From Larix kaempferi (lineage: Eukaryota > Streptophyta > Pinopsida > Pinales > Pinaceae), in contig BSBM01001719.1 in assembly GCA_027924585.1 (NCBI GenBank), positions 32,934,001 through 32,998,000 of the forward strand: a stretch of 64,000 bases of DNA, written 5' to 3'. Positions 36,401 to 47,937 of the stretch are shown here, one piece after another. The notes beneath the pieces were generated by a model that worked only from the letters and a program-made list of their open reading frames with translations, was not told the DNA's origin and did not search any database. The position numbers and the translations under genes were made by a program. Every line of letters starts with the position of its first letter. Positions within the stretch are counted from its first letter, which is position 1.

Positions 36401-38537
36401 ATGGTTTAAAAGACTAGCTTCAGTTAAATATTTTAGAGTTTTTGGAAGTAAATTCTACATAAAAGAGATGATGATAATCTAGGGAAGTTTGACTTTAGAA
36501 CAAATGAAGGCATATTTCTTCGATATTCTTCCACCAAAAGAGCATACAGATGTTATAATCTAAGGTTGCACAAGATCATAGAAAGTGCAAATGTAACTAT
36601 AGATGATACTAAACCAAGAAGGATACAAATCCAAGAAAGTGTGGATGTTGAAGAAATTGATGATGAAGAAAAAGAACAAATTTCACAAGAAGAAGATATT
36701 CGTGAAGAAGAAGAAGAAGAGAAAGTAGATAATTAAGACCCCACAGATCAGACACAAAAACACCATCCAAATGGATTCAAAAGAATCATCCTGACATTCA
36801 AATAATTGGTAATAAAAATTTAGGAGTTCAAACAAGGATAAAATTGTTTTATGATGAAGAACAAGCACTAATTTCGATAATAGAATCCAAAACCTTTAAA
36901 GAAGCTTGCAAAAGTGAGGATTGGATCAATGCTATGGATGATGAACTTGATAAAATAGAGAAGAGCCAAACTTGGGAACTTGTCCCAAGACCTAAGGACA
37001 TGAATGTTATTGGAACCAAATGGATCTTTAAAAACAAGTTCAATGAGGATGGTCATGTGATAAGGAACAAGGCCAGATTAGTATGCAAGGGATATGATCA
37101 AGTAGAAGGTGTTTATTTTGAAGAAACCTTTGCACCTATGGCAAGACTTGAAGCCATTAGGATGTTTTTATCTTTTGTGTGCTACAATAACTTTAAAGTG
37201 TATCAGATGGATGTAAAATTTACATATGGAGAAGTTGAAGAAGAAGTATATGTTGAGCATCCTGAAGGTTTTCTCTTATCAGAAAATAGAGATTATGTTT
37301 GCAAACTTAATAAGGAACTCTATGGTCTTAAACAAGCTCCAAGAGCATGGTTCTCAAGACTTGACAAGTATTTAGAGCAGCAAGGATATAAAAGAGGAGC
37401 CACTGATAGTTCTATACATAAAGTTTGAAAACAAAAATATGATCATTGTTGTAGTATACGTAGACGATATCATATTTGGAAGTGATCTACAAATTGTGAG
37501 TGTAAACTTTGCTTCATAAATGAAGAAGGGATTTGAAATGTCAATGTTGGGCAAATTAACATTCTTTCTTGGTTTATAAGTATCTCAATCATAAAAAGGG
37601 ATCTTCATCTCTCAAACTAAGTATATCAAAGAGATGTTGAAAAAGTTCAAAATGGAAGGATCCAAACCTGTTAGTACTCCTATGGTCACTGGTTGTACAT
37701 TGAGCAACGATGATGAATCCTTAGAAGTAGATCATACTATATATAGGTCAATGATTGGTAATTTAGTATATGTAACAGATCCAAGACCAAATGTAATGCA
37801 GGCTGTAGGTTTGGTTGTCAGATTCCAATCAGCTCCAAAAGAAACACATGTGGTTGCAGTAAAAGGAATTCTTAGATATCTAAAAGGTACTATGGATTAT
37901 GGATTATGGTATCCAAAAAGCAATAAATTCACTCTAAGGGCATTCACTGGTGCATATTAGGCAAGAAGTATTGATGACAGAAAAATCACTAGTGGAGCAT
38001 CATTTTACTTAGGAAATTGCTTGGTGTCATGGCTAAGCAAAATTCAGTCTTCCATTTCACTATCTACAGAAAAAGCCGAGTATATTGTTGCAGCATCATG
38101 TTGTACACAATTCATTTGGATGAAGCAAACATTGGAATATTTACTTGTAAAATATGAGGATCCCATTGCTATACATTGTGACAATACAAGTGCTATAAAC
38201 ATATCCAAAAATCCTGTCATGCACTCCAAGACAAAGCACATTCCAATAAAATACCACTTTCTAAGAGACCAAGTGTCACAAAAGGTTGTCAAATTGGAAT
38301 ATGTTGATACAAAGGAATAGATAGTCAATATCTTCACTAAGCCACTACCCAAAGAAGCATTTGAGCATCTTAGACAACAATTGGGAGTAATCTCCCTACA
38401 GTAGATAAAAAGGAGAAAATACATTATGTCAGGGGAGACATATTGACAGGGGGAGCTGTCAAAAGGAGGCCTTTGTCATTAATGTCAAAGGGGGAGAAAA
38501 TTGAAGAGTTGTTGTCATCAATGACAAAGGGGGATAA
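33497..38537 (+). pseudogene. copia gag-pol, copy 3
   Basis: ATG at 33497 with the same Gag start. The shared TAA follows near 33752, and Gag continues to 34138. A coiled coil covers 34490-34740. The second knuckle has Arg for Gly ('NNFRHIARNCK'); the third is intact; an extra TAA follows at about 35325, and a small AT insertion (ATATATATAT, 35367) precedes the protease Asp-Ser-Gly. Integrase 35544-36480 has Lys in place of the catalytic Glu ('GVAKRKNK'), as in copy 1. Reverse transcriptase 36844-37428 ('[12 protein letters not shown]'), Y-V-D-D-I out of frame at about 37460, and RNase H 37634-38320. It ends with the double purine tract at 38480-38537. Copies 2 and 3 share a TAA near the start of the post-YVDD segment (GCTTCATAAATG) that copy 1 lacks, so they are closer to each other. 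Confidence 0.85.
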
Positions 38538-39716
38538 TGTTGAGTATGATTGTCATTGATGTCAAAAGAAGTTCATTAATGACAAAGGATTAACAAAGAA
38601 AGTGATGATATGGAATGTATGATGATATGGCACTTATGATTATGTGACATGTTTGATGAGGTTGCAAAATCATATGATGGTGTTCTAGTACTCTCATGAA
38701 GTCATTGTTAGAATTTGACATCATTATGTAAAAGCATGGCAATTTGGTGAAACTTTGGAAATTGACTAAGGATTGAAAAATTAGTCTAAGTTTCCCTAGT
38801 AAAATGCCTGCCATATCTCATAAGTTAATGATAAAAATTATTTGAGAGTGTCAGGATATTTCTTGTTGAAGTGTTTATCTGACCATGGTCTCAGTTTTCC
38901 TAAAAGATGCTTGAAGAAAAAGTTATATTTCTACCAAGATGGGGTTTTAGGATGTTTTACTGGTTGGGAACCTAGTTAAGTAATATGCCCGCCAAGGAAA
39001 GAGGATGAGGTTTACATGGATGGAATCTGTATGATGTCCCCCATGTTGTGGATGCTTCATATTTCCAATATTGGTGAAAATAAAAATCACCTCATGGTTG
39101 ACTTAGGGTTTGATAAAATTGTCTAAGTTTTAAATCAGGGGTTTAAGAGACCATTTGCAAATGCACTCCAGATGCTCTCTTTGTGTCAATAAATTCAACA
39201 TATGATATGGGTCTATTATTTGTTGAATTGTCCATCCAATAATGTTCTCATTTTTCCCTCTGGTGGTAACACGTGTGAGAAATGGACTTTCCAAGTTGAA
39301 GAAAAATCATGTCTACACAGTGTATGGAAAATGCCCAACAAAGCTTTCAAATTCCCGCACGAGCCTAACTATATGCCCGCACTAAGATTTCAAATGCCCG
39401 CATGAGCCTTGCAAGATGCATGCACAAGGTTTATGAAATGCCCACACATCACTAATCAAATCATAATGAATCTAAAAAATGCAGAGGTTAATAGTTGAAG
39501 AGTTATGATTAATAAAAAGGCATGATCGAAAATTAATCAATAAACCAAGAATTAATTAACCCTGTGTGAAAGGGTGTGATGATGGAAGGGACACAATGAT
39601 AAAAAGGAGACACCATTCTCAATTGGAAGGAATCAAAGGTGAAAGGACATGATGGATGAAAATACACAATGGTTCGATCTCATAGAAGAATATATAAAGA
39701 GAAGATTGAATTGAAG

Positions 39717-40091
39717 TGTGAGGCACCTGCAACAATAAATTAATACAAATATGCGAAATACCAGAAATGACAGAACTCATAATCACTGTTATATTGATCA
39801 CAGTCCACTTCGAGGGGGCAACCTCCTATGAGCAAGCTCAATACAAATAACTTCACGGTGCCTTCATAGGTCTCAACACACACTTATATACTAATTCTAG
39901 GCGCCAATACTATGGGTCAAAACCATGGTCCGTTACAAACTATGGATCAACAATACTACGAGTGACTTACAAAACATATGCGCCAACAACAATAACACAA
40001 ACTATTGATCAACAAATACTACGGGACGACTTACAAAGCATATGCGTCCAACAACAACATACTAACAAAGTAAAGACATGGGTTCCTAACA
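39717..40091 (-). repeat. 3' LTR of the gypsy element
   Basis: 375 bp, pairs with 45425-45799. Contains an internal tandem duplication of about 61 bp (39939-40000 and 40001-40060: ACTATNGATCAACAA, ACTACG, CATATGCG shared), present in both LTRs. Confidence 0.92.
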
Positions 40092-40104
40092 TCCCCTCCC
40101 CCTT
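40092..40104 (-). promoter_or_regulatory. Polypurine tract of the gypsy element
   Basis: Minus strand AAGGGGGAGGGGA immediately before the 3' LTR (TGTTAGG on minus). Confidence 0.8.
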
Positions 40105-40121
40105 AAAAAAAATCTTTTTCC

Positions 40122-42640
40122 TCAAAGCTTTAGATGTGGAAATTGTTGTTGAATCTGAAGGATTGGTTCCCATGTAGCATCCTCTGGTTGCATTCCATGC
40201 CACTGAATTAAGACCACTGTGATAGAGCGAGAGCGAAGCTGACGCGTGCGTCGATTGAGGATGGCCTCTGGCTCCAAAAGGATGGATCCTTCATTATCCA
40301 GTTCAGGTAAAATCGTTTGGCCGCTGATGTTGGTGCCAAGAACTTTCTTCAGACAAGAGACATGAAAGACTGGATGAATGCGGGAAGAAGGAGGAAGTTC
40401 CAATTTATAAGCAACGGACCCAATCTTCTGAAGAATCCGATATGGCCCATATAACTTTGGAGCGAGCTTATGACTCCCTTTGAGTTTCAAGGAGGATTGT
40501 TTGTACGGCTGGAGATGAAGAAAAACCATATCGCCGACTTGAAAAGTGTGCTCTGAACGGTGCTGATCAGCTTGTTGCTTCATGCGATTTCTTGCCATGT
40601 GAAGATTGTCCCGCAAAATGCGAAGAATCTGATCGCGGTTGCGAAGGACCGTGTCAACTTCCTGAACTGGTGAACTGGTGGGGGTGTATGGAAGAAGAGC
40701 TGGAGGTGCCTGACCATAGACTGCTTCATATGGGGTCATTTTAGAGGCAGTGTGGTAAGAGGTATTGTACCACCATTCAGCGAGAGGGAGCCACTTTGCC
40801 CATTGATGTTGTTGTTCCGAGGTGAAGCAACGAAGATAAGTTTCCAAGCATTTATTGACAATTTCAGTCTGACCATCTGTTTGTGGGTGATACCCTGAAC
40901 TCATCTTCAGTTTGGTTCCAGTGTGGCGAAATAGTTCTGTCCAAAAATGACTAGTGAAAGTCGCATCACGATCCGAGACAATGGAAGAAGGGATGCCATG
41001 AAGACGAAAGATCTGGTCCATAAAAATTTGAGCGACAGAGGAGGCTGTATAGGGATGGATGAGAGCACAAAAATGACTATATTTGGAGAGACGATCAACC
41101 ACAACGAGAATCACTGTCTTCCCGCCAGATTTAGGGAGCCCTTCAATGAAATCCATAGAAATATCTGTCCAAATCCGTGTAGGTATGGGCAAGGGTTCAA
41201 GCAATCCTGGAAGGAGTGTTGTTTCACCCTTATTGCGTTGGCAAGTATCACATCCGGCCACCATCTATTGAATTGTCCTTTTCATGCCCTGCCAAAAGAA
41301 GTTACGCCGTGCTCGTTCATATGTTTTGAGGAACCCAGAGTGCCCGGCCGATGGAGAAGCATGGAGTTCATAGAAGACATCCTGTTGAAGATCTGTGCTT
41401 TGGGGAAGCACTAGACGACCCTTGTATCGCAGAGAAGCACCATCCCAAGAGTAATGTGGGACAGCAGAAGGATTGTTGGTCAAGCGTTGGATGATCTGAG
41501 ATAAGGAAGAGTCATTGACATACCCCTGTTGAACAGATTGCAACCAATTTGGAACATGCATAGAAATAGCTGAAAGAGAACCTTGGGCATCAAATGTGCA
41601 AGAAAGAGCATCTGCCACAATATTGTCTTTACCCTTCTTGTAAGTGATCTCATAGTCATAACCCATGAGTTTTCTAACCCATTTCTGTTGTGCCGGGGAG
41701 GAGACATGCTGGTCCAAGAAATATTTCAGACTCTGGTGATCAGTCTTGATGCAGAAATGATTCCCTAATAGGTATGGACGCCACTTCTGGACTGCATGCA
41801 AAATAGCCATCATTTCCTTCTCATAGGTAGAGGCATCTAAATTCTTACTTGAAAGGGCTTTGCTGGTGAACGCAATGGGGTGTTCATCTTGAAGGAGAAC
41901 AGCACCAAGTCCATTGCCGCAAGCATCACTCTCAATAGTGAAGGGCTTGGAAAAATCGGGCATAGCTGCACAGGTGTAGTACACATAGCTTGTTTTAGTT
42001 TGTCAAATGCACACTGAGCAGCAGGTGTCCATGTAAAAGCATCTTTTTTCAATAGAGCAGTTAATGGAGCTGCAATCTTCCCATAATCCTTGACAAACTT
42101 GTGGTAGTAGCCAGTCAACCCCAAAAAACCACGAAGGCTCTTGAGTGTCTGAGGATGTGGCCAATTGTTCATGGCCTCGATTTTGGAAGGGTCCACGTGA
42201 ACCCCTTGTGCTGAGATAATGTGCCCGAGATACTCAACTTCCTTTTGTCCAAAAACACATTTAGACTGCTTGGCATGGAGATGATGGTTAGAGAAAAGTT
42301 GCATGACAAGATCCAGATGCTGGAGATGTTCATCCCATGTTTTACTGTAGATGAGGATATCATCAAAGAATACCAGAATGAATTTCTGCAAGTAGGGTCA
42401 AAATATTTTATTCATTAAGGCCTGGAATGTGGAAGGAGCATTAGTGAGGCCAAATGGCATGACCAAAAACTCATAATGGCCATCATGTGTGCGGAAAGCT
42501 GTTTTAGGAATATCATCCTCATGAACCCAAATTTGATGATACCTAGAACGAAGATCCAACTTGGAGAAAAAGTGATCCCCATGAAGCTCATCAACAACAG
42601 GAATTGGAAACTTATCCCTGATGGTGAGGTGATTAAGTGC
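40122..42640 (-). pseudogene. gypsy Pol: RT (C-terminal), RNase H, integrase, chromodomain
   Basis: It continues the Gag-Pol frame after a TGA at about 42640. Reverse transcriptase has the catalytic box 'VFFDDILIYSK' (about 42370) preceded by a second TGA near 42392. A 1-base frameshift lies near 41970. RNase H starts 'IESDACGNGLGAVLLQ' with 'TDHQSLKYFLDQ'. The zinc-binding integrase N-terminus reads 'HSGFLKTYERARRNFFWQGM', a TAG at 41265, then 'CDTCQRNK'. The integrase catalytic triad sits in 'WTDISMDFIEG', 'VSDRDATFTSHFW' and 'HPQTDGQTEIVNKCLE'. A chromodomain ends the protein ('VVLIQWHGMQPEDATWEP', near 40170). The 380-residue segment 41264-40122 is fully open. The stops fit C-to-T changes (CGA to TGA, CAG to TAG), and 'ADALSC' has Cys where Arg is usual. 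Confidence 0.9.
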
Positions 42641-44428
42641 TCAGAAGTCAATGCAGAGGCGCCATGACCCATCTTTTTTGCGGACAAGAATAACTGGAGA
42701 AGAAAAGGAACTAGTGCTTGGGCGAATAATACCTTGCTTCAATAAGTCCCGAATGATCATTTCAATCTCCGTTTTTTGGTGAAATGGGTAGCGATAGGGC
42801 CTGATGTTGGGAGGAACGCTGCCAAGAAGGAGCTGAATACGATGGTCTTCTGGCCAGGAAGGTGGTAATCCCACTGGTTCAGCAAAGACACCTGTATATC
42901 GATCCAGAATTTGTTGTAGATCCAAAGGAGTAGTGGAGACCGTTGATGGTTGCATCTGGATGGAATGGATCTGAGCGATGACACCATGTGAATTCTTCTT
43001 AAGGAGTTTTTCCATGCGATGTGAACTGATGATGCTGAGAGAACCTGGTTGTAATCCTGTCAATGTGTGTTTGTGTCCATTGAGGGAAAACTGCATCCAA
43101 AGTTCAGCAAAATCCCATAAGATAGGGCCGAGTGTGTGTAGCCATTGAGCACCCAAAACCACATCACATCCACCTAAGGGCAAGGCAAACATGTCAGAGC
43201 GCAAGGTATAATCTCCCATGGAGATACTCACATTTCGACACTTCCCTTTGCAAGGTAAGGTGCCCCCATTGGCAATCATGACTTCAAAGTTGGAGCAAGG
43301 ATGGATAAAACAATCAGCTTGTTTGGCGATCCGAGGGTCAATGAAATTATGAGTGCTACCAGAATCAATGAGGATTGTAAGAGGAAGCTTCTTGAAGTAA
43401 CCCCTGACCCGCATTGTTTGGGGGGTGGTGATTCCAGCTAAAGCATGGAGAGATATCTCTGGCTGGTCATCCTGAGACGGAGGATCAATAGGCGGTTCCT
43501 GAATGTCGACCGGAGCATCCAGTGTTTCTGGATCTTTGTCACCCATTTCAGAGGCAAGCGGAGACTCCTCATCCAGGAGATAGAGCTTTTGTTGAACACA
43601 TCTATGTCCCCGAGTGAATTTCTCATCACAATTATAGCAAAGCCCCTTTTCTCTGCGTGCTTGCATCTCTGTTTCAGACAAACGCTTGATAGGAGTCGAT
43701 CGAGGAGCCTGCGGTACAGGTGGTCGCTGAGAACCCATATTTCGGAAGGGAACCAAAGTGGGCTTGGAGTGTTGTTGGGCTGCAATATTGTCTTCTGCCA
43801 ACTTAGCCAACCCAAGTGCTTCCATCATTGTGTTGGGACAGAACATTTTGACCTCAGAGCGAATGGCATCCTTTAGACCACTGATAAAAACACTCCGGTA
43901 AAATTCATCAGACAATCCTTCGGTGTGGTTGGCTAGATTCTCAAATTCGGTTTGATACTCTCTCATAGTGCCAGTTTGGCGAAGTTTAGTGAGGGCTCCT
44001 GTGAAGTCATCAAAAGCACTAGGACCAAATCGTTGCAAAAGGAGCTGGCAAAAGTCTGGCCAGTTGGGCTCTGGATGAGCCTTGATGTACCAACGGTACC
44101 ATTGAAGAGATTCCTGTTCCAAATGAAAGGATGCCAACAGAACTTTGTTGACATCAAAAGTATTATGCAGACTGAAATATTGTTCTGCACGATAGATCCA
44201 TCCAGTTGGATCGGTACCATTGAAGCGAGGAAAATCAAGCTTCAGACCACGAAAATTGCTAGAAGAAGAGAACCCATTGTCTACTGAAGACTCGGACTGC
44301 CGTTTGTTGTTCATAGATGAATGTTCAAGATGGAGACCGAGAAATTTTTCATCCAGATCCTGGAGTTTGGCTTGGATGGCTGCAAGTGCTTCCTCCATGG
44401 TTTTTGCTCCTGCACGGGTGACAACCAT
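42641..44428 (-). pseudogene. gypsy Gag, protease and N-terminal RT
   Basis: I place the start at the ATG at 44428 ('MVVTRAGAKTMEEALAAIQ'); upstream sequence in the same frame lacks a better start. Gag covers roughly residues 1-270, with 'LDFPRFNGTDPTGWIYRAEQ' and 'FDDFTGALTKLRQTG' as in plant retrotrans_gag proteins. The zinc knuckle is 'CYNCDEKFTRGHRC'. The protease has 'ILIDSGSTHNFIDPRIA' and 'GCDVVLGAQWL'. The linker 'PSWPEDHRIQLL..SVPPNIRPYRYPFHQK' leads to the start of reverse transcriptase, 'VILVRKKDGSWRLCIDF', then TGA where Arg (CGA) is expected before 'ALN'. One open frame of about 596 codons, unusual among the decayed neighbours and in line with a recent insertion. Confidence 0.9.
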
Positions 44429-44473
44429 AACCAGGATTTTTTTTATTTTTTTTTCGACTGGGTAGGAAAACAA

Positions 44474-45410
44474 AAACAGGAACTACTTCAGTAAGGGAAA
44501 ATTTGGATTTGGGAAAAAATAAGAAGGGTAATTGGGGTTTGACTAGGTTTTGGACACTGTTGGATAGACAGGAAAATTTGGATTTGGGAAAAAATCAGAA
44601 GGGTATTTGGGGTTTGACTAGGTTTTGGACACTGTTGGATGAGGATTTCAGAAGCGGGGTGAAATAATGGAAAAATTTGGCAGAGGGGAACAAAGAAGCA
44701 TAACTTAGAAAGGAACTCTGTGGTAAAATTTGAAGGTGATTGGGTGAAATCTGAGGAAGTTATGGCAAACCCTAAAAATAGACAAATGTGGGATTTCAAA
44801 CTTTGGGAAGGGGAATTGGGGATAGGGTCCTCAGGACTGAAATATGCAGAATGGGAGGACAGGGTGTTTTTTTTTTTTTCTCTTCCAGACTGGAGCGGCT
44901 ACGGCTCGAAAGAGATCTGGAACAGCGTCGAATGGATTGAAAACGACTAAATCTGGAACGGCTTGCAAAATAGATCTGAAACGGCGCAACAATGATTGGC
45001 AATAGTTCAGCTGAAAGTAGATATGGACCCCAGGTATGTGCAACTTCCTAACAGTTCAGGGGTTTCACTCGGCCACCAATGCTGTCTGACGGCTTTCATA
45101 TTGGGGCCATACCCCTCACTCCACGGCTCAGGTAAAACTGATAACCGCTTTGCCGCAAACGACAGCTCTTGGTTTACCTCACGGGTGGGAACTAGTCAAT
45201 CAGGTAGGGGTCGTTTCCCTTTTCGCTAGCAGGTCCTCTTAATGGGCCAACTACTTCGGGGTTCCTGTGGTACTCCTCACAATGAGTTTTAGGGATTATG
45301 CCCAAATACTTCCCACATTTAAGCGGATAGGGATTATTCCCAAATCCGAACCTGCAACAAATGCGAAAAAAAAATTTGGCAGAAATTTCACCCAGCGAGC
45401 CCAAGAAAGT
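44474..45410 (-). other. Untranslated leader of the gypsy element with a 75-bp tandem duplication
   Basis: About 940 bases between primer site and Gag. 44496-44570 is repeated at 44571-44640 (GGAAAATTTGGATTTGGG ... GACACTGTTGGAT). Poly-T runs occur at 44437-44455 and 44866-44879. No open frame here resembles a known protein. Confidence 0.7.
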
Positions 45411-45422
45411 GCTCTGATACCA
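45411..45422 (-). promoter_or_regulatory. Primer-binding site of the gypsy element
   Basis: Minus strand TGGTATCAGAGC, two bases inside the 5' LTR edge at 45425; complementary to initiator-Met tRNA. Confidence 0.9.
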
Positions 45423-45424
45423 GA

Positions 45425-45799
45425 TGTGAGGCACCTGCAACAATAAATTAATACGAATATGCGAAATACCAGAAATGACAGAACTCAGAATCACTGTTAT
45501 ATTGATCACAGGCCACTTCGAGGGGGAAACCTCCTATGAGCAAGCTCAATACAAATAACTTCACGGTGCCTTCATAGGTCTCAACACACACTTATATACT
45601 AATTCTAGGCGCCAATACTATGGGTCGAAACCATGGGCCGTTACAAACTATGGATCAACAATACTACGGGCAACTTACAAAGCATATGCGCCAACAACAA
45701 TAACACAAACTATTGATCAACAAATACTACGGGACGACTTACAAAGCATATGCGTCCAACAACAACATCCTAACAAAGTAAAGACATGGGTTCCTAACA
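45425..45799 (-). repeat. 5' LTR of the gypsy element
   Basis: 375 bp, about 97% identical to 39717-40091 by eye. It would hold the promoter for the minus-strand transcript. Confidence 0.92.
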
Positions 45800-46265
45800 T
45801 GAAGGAAGAATGTCTCTAAAGTCCAGATCAAAGTAGCAGCAAGAAAAGACAGAGACCAAGAAAATGAAGAATAACCAATGATAGAATTGAAGAAATAAGA
45901 AGATCTGGAATTCTGATAAAATCAAATTAGCGTTGTTGGGAGGCGCAAGGACAAGTTGCAAGCCTGTAGGGGATCGTAGCCTCCTTCCAGTTCTTGCTGG
46001 TAAATAGGGTGTTGGTGCATCCTTCAGTCGTTGCTGAAAAATTTGGGTGTTGGTGCATCTCGCAAGTTGGTGCTTGCAAACTATTTGTAAAAATAATTTT
46101 GCAGTAATAGAAAGTATTGGTGGTTTTCCCAATTGGGCTTCCACAATAATATTGTGTGTTCTGTCTTCATTGATGATTATGTCTTAAAGTGATAGAAATT
46201 TAAATACATAGCCTAATACTGATTCACCCCCCCCTCTCAATATTACTTGATAATCTAACATATTA

Positions 46266-47625
46266 GTCACTATCTTCCTAAGTTAGCGGAGTGATATATG
46301 GATGTAGTGGATTGTATTTGGGATGTGAAATCCATCAAAAAATTTGAAGGGGAGTAGTTGTTGGGGAAAGGAATAATGAAGAGACTGAGAGGTGATTAAA
46401 TTGTGTAGATTTATTATACATACAACTTATTTGTTTTTTTTATATATGTTCATACTCATTTAATATGTATTCTTTCATCATTTATTAATATTGACCATGG
46501 TTATAAGTAATTTCTAATATTGTTGATTTATGTTTTTTTGAGTCAGGTCATCGAGATTGGGAGGCACTACATTTATACATTGCAAACAATCTCGACTGGA
46601 TGAAGGTATGGATTGACAGATGTAAAGAACGTCATGGTGGTAGGTTATCGTGGAAACAATTCTATGATCTGGTTAGAGAAGTTGGTCGCCATGGAGATTC
46701 TAATGTTACACAAAGTGAAAAATATTTAGCATATGGACTGAAATATGGCAAGGCAAGAAAAATCACCCATTTTTTACAGTTATTTTATATTATATTAATC
46801 TATCTATAGTTGTGTTTTTTTCAGATACTTTCTAATTTATATAAATATGTTTATTAATTACCAATCCATGATTTACATGTCTCACATATTGCAGTTGAAA
46901 CACCACAAGGCTATGTGGTGCAATGGTCATAAATTTCGTTCAAAAAGTTGGATGACACCAGGAAAAATTATGATAGTGGGACAACTGCAGTATTCCAGGT
47001 CACAAATGTTTCCTCTAGTAGAGACATACATACCCAACAAACTGAAAATCAATACTACGGGTATTTGGATTATATAATCGAGTGTGACTTTAATTCTTTC
47101 AAATTAGTTATGTTCAATGTCAAATGGTATAGATTACTACTGCATGGAGGTGATGAGAAGAGAACTGTTATTCAACATGTGAATGGATTTCCGATGATTA
47201 AAACAACAGTGTTTGAAAATAAAAATGATCGCTACGTTTTTCCAAGCCAGTGTGAACAGGTCTTTTACTCATAGGTTCCAGGTAAGAGGGATCGGTCGTT
47301 TGTTGTTAGATATGATCCAAGAGGAAGTCAATAAAGTACACTATAGAGGAAGAAGATAATATTGAATAAGATCAAGATAATGTAGACCAACCGAAGCAGG
47401 ATGATGTGTCGACATACGAATAAGATGGAGAATATGAACTAGGCATAGGAGGCGATGTAGTACCAGATCCTGATGATGATATCGATGAAGATATGCTCGA
47501 AACTGATAGTGATGTCAATCATGATGATATAGACAATCCTTTGAAAGTTGTTTCTGAATTGTATGTTGTAGATACAAATGTCGATTTGGATGAAGAATAA
47601 GATACGGAAGAAGAATGAGTTGGAC
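46266..47625 (+). pseudogene. CACTA (En/Spm) TnpD-type transposase, 3' part
   Basis: Directly after the copia array the interrupted exon resumes ('SHYLPKLAE', 46266 on), in frame with 'MVYI' before 18851. The next exon (46548-46755) reads 'HRDWEALHLYIANNLDWMK' and 'GGRLSWKQFYDLVREVG'. The DUF4216-like exon (46930-47274) reads 'TENQYYGYLDYIIECDF', 'FKLVMFNVKWYRLL' and 'RYVFPSQCEQVFYS', followed by 'RSFVVRYDPRG'. The end is acidic ('VPDPDDDIDEDMLETDSD', about 47460-47520), as at the C-termini of many CACTA transposases. TAA/TAG codons inside the last exons show decay. An intron with GTACGT at about 47632 leads to the exon at 47758. Confidence 0.8.
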
Positions 47626-47757
47626 GAGGTACGTAGCAATATATATTGTTAATTTTTTATGCAATTTTGTACATCATACGTCATATGCTTTTTTTGTAGT
47701 TTTTATGCCTGAATATAATTAGGAGTATCTTGATTTCGACTATTTTATATTTTTTAG

Positions 47758-47898
47758 ATTGGGTGTTGGGGAATTGAGAGTGATGCGAGGGGGATAGGAG
47801 AGGCCATATGAGCTTCCACATTCACGTGGTTGGCCTTATTCAGTAGAGAATAAATTGTTCTTGAAACCAAGAGAAGCTCATTCATCTTTATACTATTG
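47758..47898 (+). pseudogene. Transposase-linked exon, copy 1 of a duplicated segment
   Basis: After a TTTTTTAG acceptor, one frame reads 'LGVGELRVMRGG', a break, then 'ERPYELPHSRGWPYSVENKL'. The same segment recurs at 59988, after the SET/En-Spm gene, with the same acceptor context. Conservation of reading sense in both copies suggests a real exon rather than intergenic sequence. Function unknown. Confidence 0.45.
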
Positions 47899-47937
47899 AA
47901 CCTTGGTTGTAGATGACATTTCATTTTGAAATAGCTG

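Larger units (their letters stand above)
39717..45799 (-). mobile_element. Chromodomain Ty3/gypsy element (chromovirus), minus strand
   Basis: LTRs at 39717-40091 and 45425-45799 (both 375 bp) begin TGTGAGGC and end CCTAACA. The flanking target duplication TGAAG is at 39712-39716 and 45800-45804. Minus-strand order: 5' LTR, primer site (45422-45411), leader, Gag, zinc knuckle, protease, reverse transcriptase, RNase H, integrase, chromodomain, polypurine tract (about 40104-40092), 3' LTR. The two LTRs differ at about 11 of 375 positions by my count (about 97% identity), so it is the youngest insertion here. Short LTRs and a C-terminal chromodomain suggest a Reina-like chromovirus, not proven. 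Three stops and one frameshift break the polyprotein. Confidence 0.93.
18852..46260 (+). mobile_element. Head-to-tail copia array: four LTRs, three internal regions
   Basis: The order is LTR A (18852-20504), internal 1, LTR B (about 25356-26739, 5'-truncated), internal 2, LTR C (31813-33432), internal 3, LTR D (38538-46260, split by a gypsy element). Outer ends are TGTTGAG and CTAACA. The block is flanked by the same 5 bases, TATTA, at 18847-18851 and 46261-46265. One target duplication around the whole block means one insertion event, later expanded. The target is an exon of the CACTA transposase: with the block and one TATTA removed, the frame continues across the site. Gag with three zinc knuckles, a coiled coil and long LTRs suggest the SIRE/Maximus side of copia, with low certainty. 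Confidence 0.9.
38538..46260 (+). repeat. copia LTR D, split by a gypsy element
   Basis: 38538-39716 plus 45805-46260 add up to 1635 bp and match LTRs A and C end to end. It ends CTAACA at 46260, followed by the TATTA target duplicate. The interruption is the 6083-bp gypsy element with its own TGAAG duplication. Confidence 0.9.

Noticed and set aside
40947-41414. 155-codon plus-strand frame
   Set aside because: Antisense shadow of the integrase-coding region of the gypsy element.
45794-46144. 116-codon minus-strand frame, repeated in the LTRs
   Set aside because: Shadow frame in LTR sequence, no domain, different lengths in each copy.
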